Shown piece by piece: positions 51,929-59,876 of a stretch of DNA of 64,000 nucleotides. The position numbers were made by a program, and so were the translations under genes. Each line of letters begins with the position of its first letter. Position 1 is the stretch's first letter. Under the pieces are notes generated by a model. That model saw only the letters and a program-made list of their open reading frames with translations. It ran no database searches and had not been told where the DNA came from. Source of the stretch: JBEKCB01 sp052139675. Lineage in GTDB: Bacteria > Planctomycetota > Brocadiia > CAIUPP01. The stretch is taken from positions 26,625 to 90,624 of the forward strand of contig JBKQWE010000071.1 of NCBI GenBank assembly GCA_052139675.1, in the 5' to 3' direction.

Positions 51929-53369
51929 TCAAGGCGATACGATTTCCGTCTCGGCGTTGCACTTGGGGCAGTAGACTTTCCTGGCGTGCAGGTTCGGGCT
52001 CAGTTGGACGGTGGCGCCGCAGGCGCATCGGAAGGACTGCCAATGGCCGGGCGCATAGCGGAACGTCGCCGGGCCGCCGGGGACGGCCGCCGGCTGAGCC
52101 GCCGGTGAAGCGTCCGCGGCGGTGGGGATCGGCATGACGCGCGCAGATCGGGCAGGTGATCGTCGGCGCGCTGTAGTTGTACGGGACCTTGATCTTCAGC
52201 CCGCACGCGCACGGGATGAAGAGCGCGCCTTGCAGGCGGTGGATGATGTCCACCGCGTCGCGCGCGCGGGCCAGGTCGGGCTTTTCCGGCTCGGCGGTCG
52301 GGGCCCGCACGGCGACCTGCTCCGCCTGCGTCAGGCTGGCGACGCTCAGGAGCGGCTCGACGTGCCGCAGCGCGTACGCATCCTCGTAGTTCGTCAGGCC
52401 GGCGCCGCCGGCCATCGAGCGGAGGATGCGGATGCGATCGGCCGTCGGCGGGTGCGTGCTGAAGAGCCCTTCGCCGCCGTCCACCGCCAGCGGGTTGACG
52501 ATGAACATCGGCGCCAGCTCGTCGCTCGCCTCGCCCATGCCGTCGCGATCCTGCGCGATCTTCTCTAGGGCCGAGGCGAGTCCTTCGGGATAGCGCGTGT
52601 ACGAGGCGGAGCACGCGTCGGCGAGATACTGTCGCCGCCGCGAGCAGGCCAGGTACAGCAACTGAGCCGTTATCGGCGACAGGATGAGGAAGGGCAGCGT
52701 CACGATGCGGAGAATGTCGCCCGCGCCGGCGCTCCCGCCGCCGGGCCGCCGCTGCCCGCTGCCCCAGCCGCCCGTGCCCAGGAACGCGAGGGAGCACAGC
52801 GAGACCATCCCCAGCAGCGCGGTGGCGAGCGTCATGAAGCGCGCGTCTTCGTTGCGGATGTGGGCGATCTCGTGCCCGATCACGCCCTGCAGTTCATCCC
52901 GGTTGAGGCGCATGAGCAGACCGGTGGTCACGGCGACGGCGGAGTCTTCTGGAGTTCCCACGGAAAAGGAGTTGGGCGCGTCGCAGTCTATGATGCAGAC
53001 CTTCGGCGGCTTCCGTAGTCCGGCGGCGAGGGCCATCTCGGCGACGACGTCGAAGAGGATGGGCGACTCAGCCTGTTCGATCTCGTGCGCGCCGGCGCTC
53101 TGCAGGAGCAATCCCGATCCCCAATACCACGCCAGGGGCACCACGACGAGCGCCAGGAGCGCAGTGCAGGCCAGTCCGATGAACGCCGACCGGGGTATGC
53201 AGGCCGCGAAGGGGTCGGTGGTGCCCCACGCCCGCAGCGCCGCAGCCGCCCTGTCCCTCTTCCATTGGTAAAGGTCGCCGCCGGCGTACCCAATCGCCAG
53301 CAGCATGATGACGGATAGTAGTATGAGAGTCATGGACCGCCGGCGGTTGGCGCGGATTTCTTCCCACAT
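51929..53369 (-). CDS. M48-family zinc metallopeptidase with two zinc ribbons, frameshifted near 52135
   Basis: The N-terminal part has two membrane segments (~residues 13-30 and 60-85), then the catalytic H-E-I-A-H and a downstream Y-L-A-D-A-C with the third zinc ligand. Near residue 390 is a zinc ribbon, I-P-C-A-C-G then T-C-P-I-C. After that the frame changes. The continuation, 52135 down to 51929, starts M-P-I-P-T-A-A-D and carries a second ribbon, F-R-C-A-C-G then Y-C-P-K-C. The original frame runs on for ~300 codons of out-of-frame sequence over the facing gene. A one-base error or a true frameshift is likely. Confidence 0.78.
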
Positions 53370-53391
53370 GGCTCACTCGCTGCCGCGGATC

Positions 53392-53868
53392 TCAACCGGT
53401 CGAAGGATGCTCTTTTTGCCGCTGCCGTTCCAACTGCGCCAGGAATCGGACCAGGGCATTGTCCTGCGCCGGGCCGGAAATCTCGATCAGCCTCCTCAGT
53501 TCCCCGCGGTCGAACCACAGGCCGTGCCGAAGCCGGCAGCGGTCCGCGCCGGCCGGGGCGAGTTCCGGCGGCGAGTGCCGCGACATGGGCTTGCGGCAGA
53601 CCGGGCAGCGACGCTTGCGGTCGGGCTTGCCCGCCGGCGGTGTGGAGGGCTTGCCCGCCGGCCGTTCGGAGGGCTTGCCCGCGGCGGCCGACCCGGCATC
53701 CAGCGCGGCGCTCAGGCCGGCTTGCAGGGTCCCCGCCCGCGCGCCGATCAGCGCGGCCTCGCCGGAATCCAGCCACGCGCCGCCGCACTCGCGGCAGTAA
53801 TCAATCTCGATCTGCGCGAACTCCAGCGTCAGCATCTGCGTGCGGCAGGCCGGACAAAGCATGGTCAT
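53392..53868 (-). CDS. TFIIB-type zinc-ribbon protein
   Basis: A 158-residue protein. The first zinc ribbon is C-P-A-C near residue 5, then Y-C-R-E-C-G-G-A-W-L-D-S-G-E, the standard zf-TFIIB pattern. A Lys/Pro-rich linker with three G-K-P-like repeats separates it from a second, partly degenerate copy (C-P-V-C ... C-R-L-R-H-G-L-W-F-D-R-G-E). It is encoded 22 bases upstream of the M48 gene on the same strand, so the two are likely co-expressed. A role in proteostasis or regulation is inference. Confidence 0.75.
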   Translation of the reverse strand: MTMLCPACRTQMLTLEFAQIEIDYCRECGGAWLDSGEAALIGARAGTLQAGLSAALDAGSAAAGKPSERPAGKPSTPPAGKPDRKRRCPVCRKPMSRHSPPELAPAGADRCRLRHGLWFDRGELRRLIEISGPAQDNALVRFLAQLERQRQKEHPSTG

Positions 53869-53921
53869 CCACCGCGCTGAACCCGTGTCGCGGACATCAT
53901 AGCACGCGCCGGCCGAAAATT

Positions 53922-53951
53922 CTGGCATCCGAGGCCGAGCCGTAGTATACT
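53922..53951 (+). promoter_or_regulatory. Promoter candidate for the ankyrin gene
   Basis: CTGGCA (53922-53927), 18-base spacer, TATACT (53946-53951), ~60 bases before the ATG. The -10 is good and the -35 weak. Confidence 0.4.
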
Positions 53952-54013
53952 GAAACGCGCTCGGGAACCGGCGCGGTTGCGAACGAGAGGTTCGGCAATC
54001 GAAAGAGGTTGCG

Positions 54014-54589
54014 ATGACCTGCGCGGCGATCGTCACGGCGGTGGTGTTCATGTCGTTGCTGGACCGGCTTCTCGGCCGAAGCGCCGCCAAGGCCGTGCGG
54101 CGCGGCAACGAGAAGAGCTGGATCCTCGTGCGGGCCGCCGGCGAGGGCGACCTGCATAACGTGACCTCGCTTCTCAGTCATGGGGCGGACGTCAACGGCC
54201 GCGGCGCCGAGGGCAACACGGCGTTGTGCACGGCGGCCGGGCGCGGTCACAAAGCGGTCGTCCGCCTGCTCCTCGACAAAGGCGCCGACGTCAATGCGGC
54301 CAACCATGCCCGGTGGACTCCGCTGCTGTTGGCGGTCTCTCGCGGGGGTTACGATATTGCGGACATGCTCCTGGCCGCGGGCGCGGACCCGCGCGCGGCG
54401 CTGAGCGACGGCTGGACGGCGCTCCACGTCGCCTGCAAGGAAGGCGAGATGGGCGTGCTGAAGAGCCTGCTGCACCACGGCGGCGAGATGAACGCGAAGG
54501 ACGGCAAGGGGCAGACTCCGCTGGGCTTGGCGCGGGAGTTCGGCCAAGGCGACATCGTGATATTCCTCAGGGAACGCGGGGCGAAGTGA
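54014..54589 (+). CDS. Ankyrin-repeat protein with N-terminal membrane segment
   Basis: A 191-residue protein. A short hydrophobic N-terminus (I-V-T-A-V-V-F-M-S-L-L) is followed by four to five ankyrin repeats. Recognisable units are G-A-D-V-N-G-R-G-A-E-G-N-T-A-L, K-G-A-D-V-N-A-A-N and G-W-T-A-L-H-V-A. It probably mediates protein-protein contact at the membrane. It diverges from the zinc-ribbon gene and converges on the next membrane protein. Confidence 0.83.
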   Translation: MTCAAIVTAVVFMSLLDRLLGRSAAKAVRRGNEKSWILVRAAGEGDLHNVTSLLSHGADVNGRGAEGNTALCTAAGRGHKAVVRLLLDKGADVNAANHARWTPLLLAVSRGGYDIADMLLAAGADPRAALSDGWTALHVACKEGEMGVLKSLLHHGGEMNAKDGKGQTPLGLAREFGQGDIVIFLRERGAK

Positions 54590-54598
54590 AGGGCCGCG

Positions 54599-55258
54599 CT
54601 ACTTCAGCAACAGCATTTTCTCGCGCGGGGCGGAGCGGATGAACGCGTAGCATTGCAGGGTGCGGCTTGCGGGCTTGGTGATGTGTTCGCCCTCGATCTC
54701 GAAACGGACCGAGACGGTCAGCTTCATCGGCACGCAGGCGGCCTCGGCGAGGCTCTCGCGGCCGCCGAAAAACTCGTGCCTCTCCAGTTTGATCAAGCCC
54801 GACGCGTCGTGCGCAACGACATCGTCGCACGTGGATTCCGGCGCCTGAAGCGTCATCGGCGCGGCGCCCGGCGAATCAATCCCGACCTGCTCGAACGTGT
54901 AACTCTTCAGCCTGATGTCGCAACCGGTGGCGTTCTCCACCTTCACGTCGCCGGAGAGGAAGGCGCGGCCGTCGGGCTTCTCGAAGTCAATGATCAGCCC
55001 GTGGCCGCCGATCTCCAGCCGGACCAGCTCCGCGAGCTGCGCGTTCAGGTCGCGCATGGCCGGCTGGAGGGTCCAGGCCAGGTAACCGCAGACCGCGAGC
55101 GAGAGCACCAGCGCGAAGCAGGCGGTCTGGGAATGGAGGACCGCCGCGGCGAGGCCGGCCACGATGACGATGAGCGCGCACAGGCTGGCCAGTTTGGCCA
55201 AAGTCGTGCTGTCGGTGACGGCGCCCAGGACGTGGCGCGCGAGCAACAATCGTCGCAT
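54599..55258 (-). CDS. Hypothetical membrane protein
   Basis: A 219-residue protein with two hydrophobic segments near residues 20-60 (A-L-I-V-I-V-A-G-L-A and A-L-V-L-S-L-A-V-C-G), then a soluble beta-rich domain of ~150 residues (L-I-I-D-F-E-K-P-D-G-R-A-F, V-R-F-E-I-E-G-E-H). No family is recognised. The start at 55258 is chosen just before the basic, membrane-proximal residues; an upstream in-frame start would add 26 non-conserved-looking residues. Confidence 0.6.
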   Translation of the reverse strand: MRRLLLARHVLGAVTDSTTLAKLASLCALIVIVAGLAAAVLHSQTACFALVLSLAVCGYLAWTLQPAMRDLNAQLAELVRLEIGGHGLIIDFEKPDGRAFLSGDVKVENATGCDIRLKSYTFEQVGIDSPGAAPMTLQAPESTCDDVVAHDASGLIKLERHEFFGGRESLAEAACVPMKLTVSVRFEIEGEHITKPASRTLQCYAFIRSAPREKMLLLK

Positions 55259-55354
55259 GAAGGTCACGGTCCTACCCTCCGGCCTGTGCGCGGCGCCCCG
55301 ATAAGCCTTTTTATCGGCAAACGCGCTTGCAGTCAAGTCGGATTCGGCCGTCGT

Positions 55355-55627
55355 TCAATCTTCGATGAGGTGCGCCTCATCGAGTTGGCGCAGGACGTCC
55401 TGGATCGTTTCGGCCAGGACCGGCTCTCCGAAGCGCGCGGCGTACTCGGCGCGGATCTCGTCGAGGGTGTGCTCTCCGTCGAAGAGCGCGGCGATCATGA
55501 ACGCGCGCGGCGGAAGGAGAACGGTGCTCTTCGACGCGCCGGAACTGTCGCGCAGGCAGACGAGCCGTTCGCCGCCGGAGCTGAACGGGATCGCCTTGAT
55601 CGGCCGCAGTTTCGGCTTGTCGTTCAT
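55355..55627 (-). CDS. Small winged-helix-like protein (PqqD-like / MEMO1 N-domain type)
   Basis: A 90-residue protein. The pattern L-R-P-I-K-A-I-P, then G-E-R-L-V-C-L-R-D, V-L-L-P-P-R-A-F and F-D-G-E-H-T-L-D-E-I-R-A-E-Y, resembles the N-terminal extension of AmmeMemoRadiSam protein B and, more loosely, PqqD-fold recognition domains. It is stand-alone here. Its ATG overlaps the TAA of the glycosylase gene, so the two are co-transcribed. Its partner is unknown. Confidence 0.6.
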   Translation of the reverse strand: MNDKPKLRPIKAIPFSSGGERLVCLRDSSGASKSTVLLPPRAFMIAALFDGEHTLDEIRAEYAARFGEPVLAETIQDVLRQLDEAHLIED

Positions 55628-56325
55628 TAATCCCTTTTCGCCGGCCGGTCGCACGGCATCGCCGCGCCGAGGAGCGGCTGCAGCGGGCAGCGGTCGCAGC
55701 GCGGTTTCGTGCGGCAGAATTCCTTGCCGAGGCGCACGATGAGCGCGTGATACTCGTTGTAAAGTCGCAGCGACGGCGGCAGGCTCCGCTCGAAGAGCGC
55801 CTGGACCTCCGCGTACGTCGCGCCCGGCGCCATCAGGTCATGGCGCGCGAGGAAACGCCGCGTGTACGCGTCCACAACGAACTTTCTGCGGCGGAGCGCG
55901 TAGAGCAGGATCGAGTCGGCCGTCTCCGGGCCGATGCCGTGGACGCCGAGAAGTTCCCGCCGCAGCCGCTCCGTCCGCTTCCGCCCGTTTCCCGCGCTCA
56001 GCGGTCCGCGGCCCAGCCACCGCGCGAACTCGCGCAGGCGTTTCGCCTTGACGCGGAAGCAGCCGGAGGGGCGGATGAGCTCGGCGAGCCGGCGCGGCGG
56101 CAGCTCCGCCAGGCGGCGCGGGTGCAGGACGCCGGCGGCCTTGAGGTTCGCGATGGCGCGCTCGACGTTGCCCCAGTTCGTGTTCTGCGTGAGGATCGCC
56201 CCGACCATCATCTCGAACGCCGTGTCGGCCGGCCACCAGTGCTGCGGGCCGAACCGGGAGTGCAGCGCGCAGAAGGCGGAGCGCAGAACGGCGTCCGGTT
56301 CCGGTTTCGCTTTTGCGCTCCGCAT
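55627..56325 (-). CDS. Endonuclease III-like DNA glycosylase
   Basis: A 232-residue HhH-GPD protein. The opening A-F-E-M-M-V-G-A-I-L-T-Q-N-T is typical of the family. The helix-hairpin-helix reads G-V-H-G-I-G-P-E-T-A-D, and the catalytic Asp follows in V-V-D-A-Y-T-R-R. The C-terminus has the 4Fe-4S ligands C-x6-C-x2-C and a fourth Cys. The usual catalytic Lys position in the HhH region is occupied by Glu (G-P-E-T-A-D), so a monofunctional glycosylase is likely. It is co-transcribed with the 90-aa gene. Confidence 0.85.
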   Translation of the reverse strand: MRSAKAKPEPDAVLRSAFCALHSRFGPQHWWPADTAFEMMVGAILTQNTNWGNVERAIANLKAAGVLHPRRLAELPPRRLAELIRPSGCFRVKAKRLREFARWLGRGPLSAGNGRKRTERLRRELLGVHGIGPETADSILLYALRRRKFVVDAYTRRFLARHDLMAPGATYAEVQALFERSLPPSLRLYNEYHALIVRLGKEFCRTKPRCDRCPLQPLLGAAMPCDRPAKRD

Positions 56326-56332
56326 TCTGCGC

Positions 56333-56815
56333 TCATCCCGCCCCGACCGTCCGCCGCAGCCGCGCCAGGTCGGTCAAATGCTGGCGCTCCTCGTTGATGA
56401 CGGCCTCGACGACAGCGGTGTGCACCGGCGGCAACGTCGGCTTGATCTGGAGGAAGAAAATGAACGTGTCCTTTTCGAGGCGGATCGCCAGGTCAATCGC
56501 CTCGACATCGCTGCGCGCGGCGGCGGCGCGCCGGCCGGCCTCGGCGGGGCTCGGGAAGACGCGGCTCTCGACGAGCGCGTTGAGGAACGCCTGGTACTGG
56601 CCGGCGTATTCCTCCTGCGGCGTATAGGCGCCGAGGTCGTCGAGCATCCTGCGGAACCGCTGCGCGTGCATCTCTTCCTGCTTGCCGATGGCGATGCACT
56701 CCGACTGCACGTCCGGCCGCCGCGTCGCCGAGGCGAGCGAATGGTAGAACGCGACGCCGGTTTCCTCGTCCATGACCGCGATCCTCAGCATCTCGCGCGC
56801 ATCGAAGATGGACAT
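56333..56815 (-). CDS. Rubrerythrin/ferritin-like diiron protein
   Basis: A 160-residue four-helix protein. The helix pairs carry diiron ligands: E-E-T-G-V-A-F-Y near residue 17, E-E-M-H near residue 47, E-K-D-T near residue 113 and E-E-R-Q-H near residue 142. This is the ferritin-like pattern of rubrerythrins without a rubredoxin domain. It probably handles peroxide or iron in the cytoplasm. It is seven bases upstream of the glycosylase gene on the same strand, suggesting a stress-linked operon. Confidence 0.82.
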   Translation of the reverse strand: MSIFDAREMLRIAVMDEETGVAFYHSLASATRRPDVQSECIAIGKQEEMHAQRFRRMLDDLGAYTPQEEYAGQYQAFLNALVESRVFPSPAEAGRRAAAARSDVEAIDLAIRLEKDTFIFFLQIKPTLPPVHTAVVEAVINEERQHLTDLARLRRTVGAG

Positions 56816-56924
56816 TCGTCGCCTCCTGTCGAATGGACGGTCCGCGGAACAGCCCCATGACTTGATGGTAGTCTTTGGCCGCGGTCAATTCAAGCGGCGC
56901 CGGCGCGGCGTAGCGCATTCGCAC

Positions 56925-56953
56925 TTGACGTTCGCGCCGGGCACTGTTAGAAT
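56925..56953 (+). promoter_or_regulatory. Sigma70-type promoter for the gene at 57011
   Basis: TTGACG (56925-56930), 17-base spacer, TAGAAT (56948-56953), ~55 bases before the ATG. No good RBS is seen before that ATG, so the leader may act differently. Confidence 0.55.
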
Positions 56954-57010
56954 CGCACGCAGTCCAGTAAGCTCCATCTCATTAATCCTCTTCAAGTCGG
57001 GTTCCTCCTT

Positions 57011-57859
57011 ATGGCCGGCGGCGGCGAACTTTCCTGGCGCGACCAATTGACGAAAGTGCGCGACCATGTGGTCGAGCAGGAGAAACGGCGCGAGATCGAG
57101 AAGCGCCTCGAGCAGGAGCGGAACGAGGAGACGCTCGGCCGCCGCCTGAAGAGCGATACGCCCGAGGCGCTCGCGGCGCGGTTCGGCGAGATCCGCCGCG
57201 CGTTCGACCGCGACGCCCGCAAATGCTACCCGCTGCCGCAACTGGAGTCGGCGCTCACGGCGCTGACCGACTTCGGCGACCTGCTGCGGTTCTACAACGA
57301 CTGCATGAAGCTGTTCCCGAAGGTCTTCACGCCCGCGCATAAGACCGGCATCCCCGTGCTGCTCCGGGAACTGGCGGAGGTCCAGCAGGGACTCGACCGG
57401 CAGCTCGGCCACTGGCGCGAGGTGAAGACGGCGCTCGACCGCGTGCAATTCCGCCCGCGGAAGGCGAGCGACGACGCGCCGCTGGTCGCGCTGGCGAAGG
57501 GGTTCAGCGACCGCGCGCACAAGGTCAGCCTCAGTCTGCCCAACGACTACTTCTCGCGCGAGAATGCGAACTTCTGGGTGGTGGAGCTCGACGGCAAGCC
57601 GATCGGCTACGTGAAGTACGTCCCGGCGGACCAGGCGCTGAACTTCGCCGTCGAGCCGGGCGACAAGGTCAACTTCAGCCGGTTCATCCGCGCGCTCCTC
57701 TGGAAATTCTGCTCGCAAGGGCCGCTGCCGCAGCCGCTGACGCACGCGCGGGTGCGCATCGCGTTCATGCGCGAGGTCAAATTCTTCACCGATATGGGCT
57801 TCGTCCGAGCCGAGGTCAAGGGGCCGTCCGACTGGATCTACCAACGCGAGATCAACTGA
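57011..57859 (+). CDS. Hypothetical protein with GNAT-like C-terminal fold
   Basis: A 282-residue protein. Residues ~10-60 are a charged coiled coil (R-D-H-V-V-E-Q-E-K-R-R-E-I-E-K). A helical middle is followed by a C-terminal part resembling a GNAT fold (F-W-V-V-E-L-D-G-K-P-I-G-Y-V-K-Y and K-F-F-T-D-M-G-F), although the acetyl-CoA loop is not clear. No function is assigned. It has its own promoter at 56925-56953. Confidence 0.55.
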   Translation: MAGGGELSWRDQLTKVRDHVVEQEKRREIEKRLEQERNEETLGRRLKSDTPEALAARFGEIRRAFDRDARKCYPLPQLESALTALTDFGDLLRFYNDCMKLFPKVFTPAHKTGIPVLLRELAEVQQGLDRQLGHWREVKTALDRVQFRPRKASDDAPLVALAKGFSDRAHKVSLSLPNDYFSRENANFWVVELDGKPIGYVKYVPADQALNFAVEPGDKVNFSRFIRALLWKFCSQGPLPQPLTHARVRIAFMREVKFFTDMGFVRAEVKGPSDWIYQREIN

Positions 57860-57928
57860 GAAGGTGATCGTGTCCCCATCGGCCGCGCCCGGGCGGCAGG
57901 GGCTTGAAGCTATGGGAGTCCGCGCGGC

Positions 57929-58732
57929 ATGGCCTGGTCCTTATCGCTGATCCTGGCGGCGCTTTTCGCAGTTCTCTTCCTGTTCGGCCAGCAAGTGGGA
58001 GAGCGCGGGGCAAGGGTGGCCTTCTCCGTCCTGGTCGTCTGCATGCCGTTCATCTTTCTCCCGGCGGCGCTGGTCTACTGGCCGAGCGTGGGCTATGTCG
58101 CCGCGACCAGCGGCCCCTGGGGACGGATCTACACATGGTGGCCGGCGTTCTTCGCCTTTGTGGTGCTGGGCATTGCCACCTCCAGGACCGTGGCGCGAAA
58201 GCCCCGCGTGGCCTTCATCACCCTGGCGGTGATTTACGCCCTCATTACTCTTTACCGGCTCTTCGCCGTTCACTGCATGGACCTGGCGCCGCTCGAGCAC
58301 AAAGTCGGCGCGGACGGCATCTGCCGCCAAAGCACCGACTGGACGTGCGGACCCGCCTCCGCGGTGACGCTCCTCCTGCACTACCGCATTCCCGCCACCG
58401 AGGGCGAAATGGCGCGGCTTGCGCTGGCGGATCCGCTCCGCGGCGTGGACGACGTCCAGCTCGCTTTGGCCATCCGCGAGAAGGCGTTGCCCAAAGGATA
58501 TGACGTCACCGTCGCCGAGTCGAACTGGCAGAGCCTCCGGTCGAGCCAGCTTCCTGTCCTCGTCGTTTTCAATCTGTCCTCGCATCTGGATCATTACGCC
58601 GTCGTATTCCATGCGGACGAGGAAGGCGTCCTGCTGGCGGACCCCCTGATCGGAGCGCGCCGGGTGCCGCGCGAAGAGTTCCTGCTCAAGTGGCGAAAGA
58701 TCGTGATCGCTCTTCAGCGAGTGGCGAGGTAA
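57929..58732 (+). CDS. Membrane-anchored C39-like peptidase
   Basis: A 267-residue protein. Residues 1-115 contain about four membrane segments. Residues ~125-267 are a papain-like C39 domain: catalytic Cys in D-W-T-C-G-P-A-S, His in L-D-H-Y-A-V-V-F and Asp in L-A-D-P-L-I-G. C39 domains remove double-glycine leaders in bacteriocin exporters, but here there is no ABC module, and no double-glycine substrate gene was seen nearby. The role may be general envelope proteolysis. Confidence 0.8.
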   Translation: MAWSLSLILAALFAVLFLFGQQVGERGARVAFSVLVVCMPFIFLPAALVYWPSVGYVAATSGPWGRIYTWWPAFFAFVVLGIATSRTVARKPRVAFITLAVIYALITLYRLFAVHCMDLAPLEHKVGADGICRQSTDWTCGPASAVTLLLHYRIPATEGEMARLALADPLRGVDDVQLALAIREKALPKGYDVTVAESNWQSLRSSQLPVLVVFNLSSHLDHYAVVFHADEEGVLLADPLIGARRVPREEFLLKWRKIVIALQRVAR

Positions 58733-58776
58733 GCGAACCGGGCCGGATCGGGACAACCGGCTCATGGCGTGAGGGG

Positions 58777-59841
58777 TCAGCCGCCGAGTTCTCTCACCAG
58801 TTCAGGCGCGGAGGCGTCGGTGATCGCCTCGCCCCCCAGGGCCAGGTAGAATCCCTTTCCGCCGTGCCGCCGTATGATCTTCCGGGCCTCTTCCGGCGTG
58901 ACGTAGAGCTGGACCAGCTTCCCGGCCGAGCGAATCCGGTCCAGCACCTCGGGCCATTCGGAGGGCGGAGGCTTGCCGGCGCCCGGTATCCACTGAATGC
59001 CGTGAAGGTTCGGGATCGCCAGCAACTGGTCCAGGTGCGGCAGCTCGCCGACGCCGTCCATGTGATAGAACGAATTGTCCAGGTGGTCGCAGCAGGCCTT
59101 CAGGTCGGGCAGGACGAATTCCTTGAACATGCTCGGCGAGATCATGTAGCTGAAATCGGACTGAAGCATGTACGTCGGCCCGAGCGCCCAGGTCGGCGCC
59201 CATGGAACGCAGCCGGCGCAGTGCGGCTGGATGAGCGCGTAGAGCTCGTCGAACACTTCCAGCCACAGGCGGGTGACTTTCCGGCGGCAGTGGCGCACCT
59301 CGGCGGGCTGCTCGGTCACGTCCATGAGCAGGCGATCGGTCCCGCGGAGCGACGCCAGGATGTCGAGGTTGCCGCCGATGTCCGCGATGCTGATCTGGAT
59401 CCGGTCGCCCAGGCGCCGGGCGAGGACCTCCGTCACATGCCGCACGCGGCGCCACCAGATGTTCTTCCGGTCGAGCGCGATGCGGAGATCGGCCAGTTGC
59501 GAATGCGGCGGCGGCTCGAACCAGGCCGTGTCCGGCGCGGCGCGCAGCCCGGCGCCCGAGAACGCCGCCGCCGTGCCGGGGCCGTAGTTGATGAAGAAGT
59601 GCGGGAACGCGTCCCCGTAGAACCGCCAGTGCGCGAACTTCTCCTCCACGGCGCGGACCAGTTCATCGTCGGACAGGTCCTGCGGCCAGTTCGTCAGGAA
59701 CGATGAGAGCTTCCAGACCTCCGGGTCGGCCACGCTGGCATTCACCAGCGGCCGGTCCAGCTCGCCGCGCCACCACGCCGTATAGTCCTGGCGAATGCGT
59801 TCCCATTCCCGGAGCGAGAAGCCTGCCTTCAGGTCGCTCAT
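58777..59841 (-). CDS. Uroporphyrinogen decarboxylase-like (URO-D superfamily) protein
   Basis: A 354-residue protein of the URO-D superfamily, only distantly similar to the one at 14255-15214. It has F-Y-H-M-D-G-V-G-E, then I-P-G-A-G-K-P near the C-terminus, and W-W-R-R-V-R near residue 125. GAGGGA precedes the ATG at 59841. It is close to the transglutaminase-like gene on the same strand. No heme genes are nearby. A methyltransferase-type or carbohydrate-related role is possible but unproven. Confidence 0.72.
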   Translation of the reverse strand: MSDLKAGFSLREWERIRQDYTAWWRGELDRPLVNASVADPEVWKLSSFLTNWPQDLSDDELVRAVEEKFAHWRFYGDAFPHFFINYGPGTAAAFSGAGLRAAPDTAWFEPPPHSQLADLRIALDRKNIWWRRVRHVTEVLARRLGDRIQISIADIGGNLDILASLRGTDRLLMDVTEQPAEVRHCRRKVTRLWLEVFDELYALIQPHCAGCVPWAPTWALGPTYMLQSDFSYMISPSMFKEFVLPDLKACCDHLDNSFYHMDGVGELPHLDQLLAIPNLHGIQWIPGAGKPPPSEWPEVLDRIRSAGKLVQLYVTPEEARKIIRRHGGKGFYLALGGEAITDASAPELVRELGG

Positions 59842-59876
59842 CGTCTGTCCCTCACATGTGACGGCTGCGCGGCGGG

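Noticed and set aside
57929..58732. C39-like peptidase as leader peptidase of the RiPP locus.
   Set aside because: It is 12 kb away, has no ABC module, and the precursors show no double-glycine site before the core.
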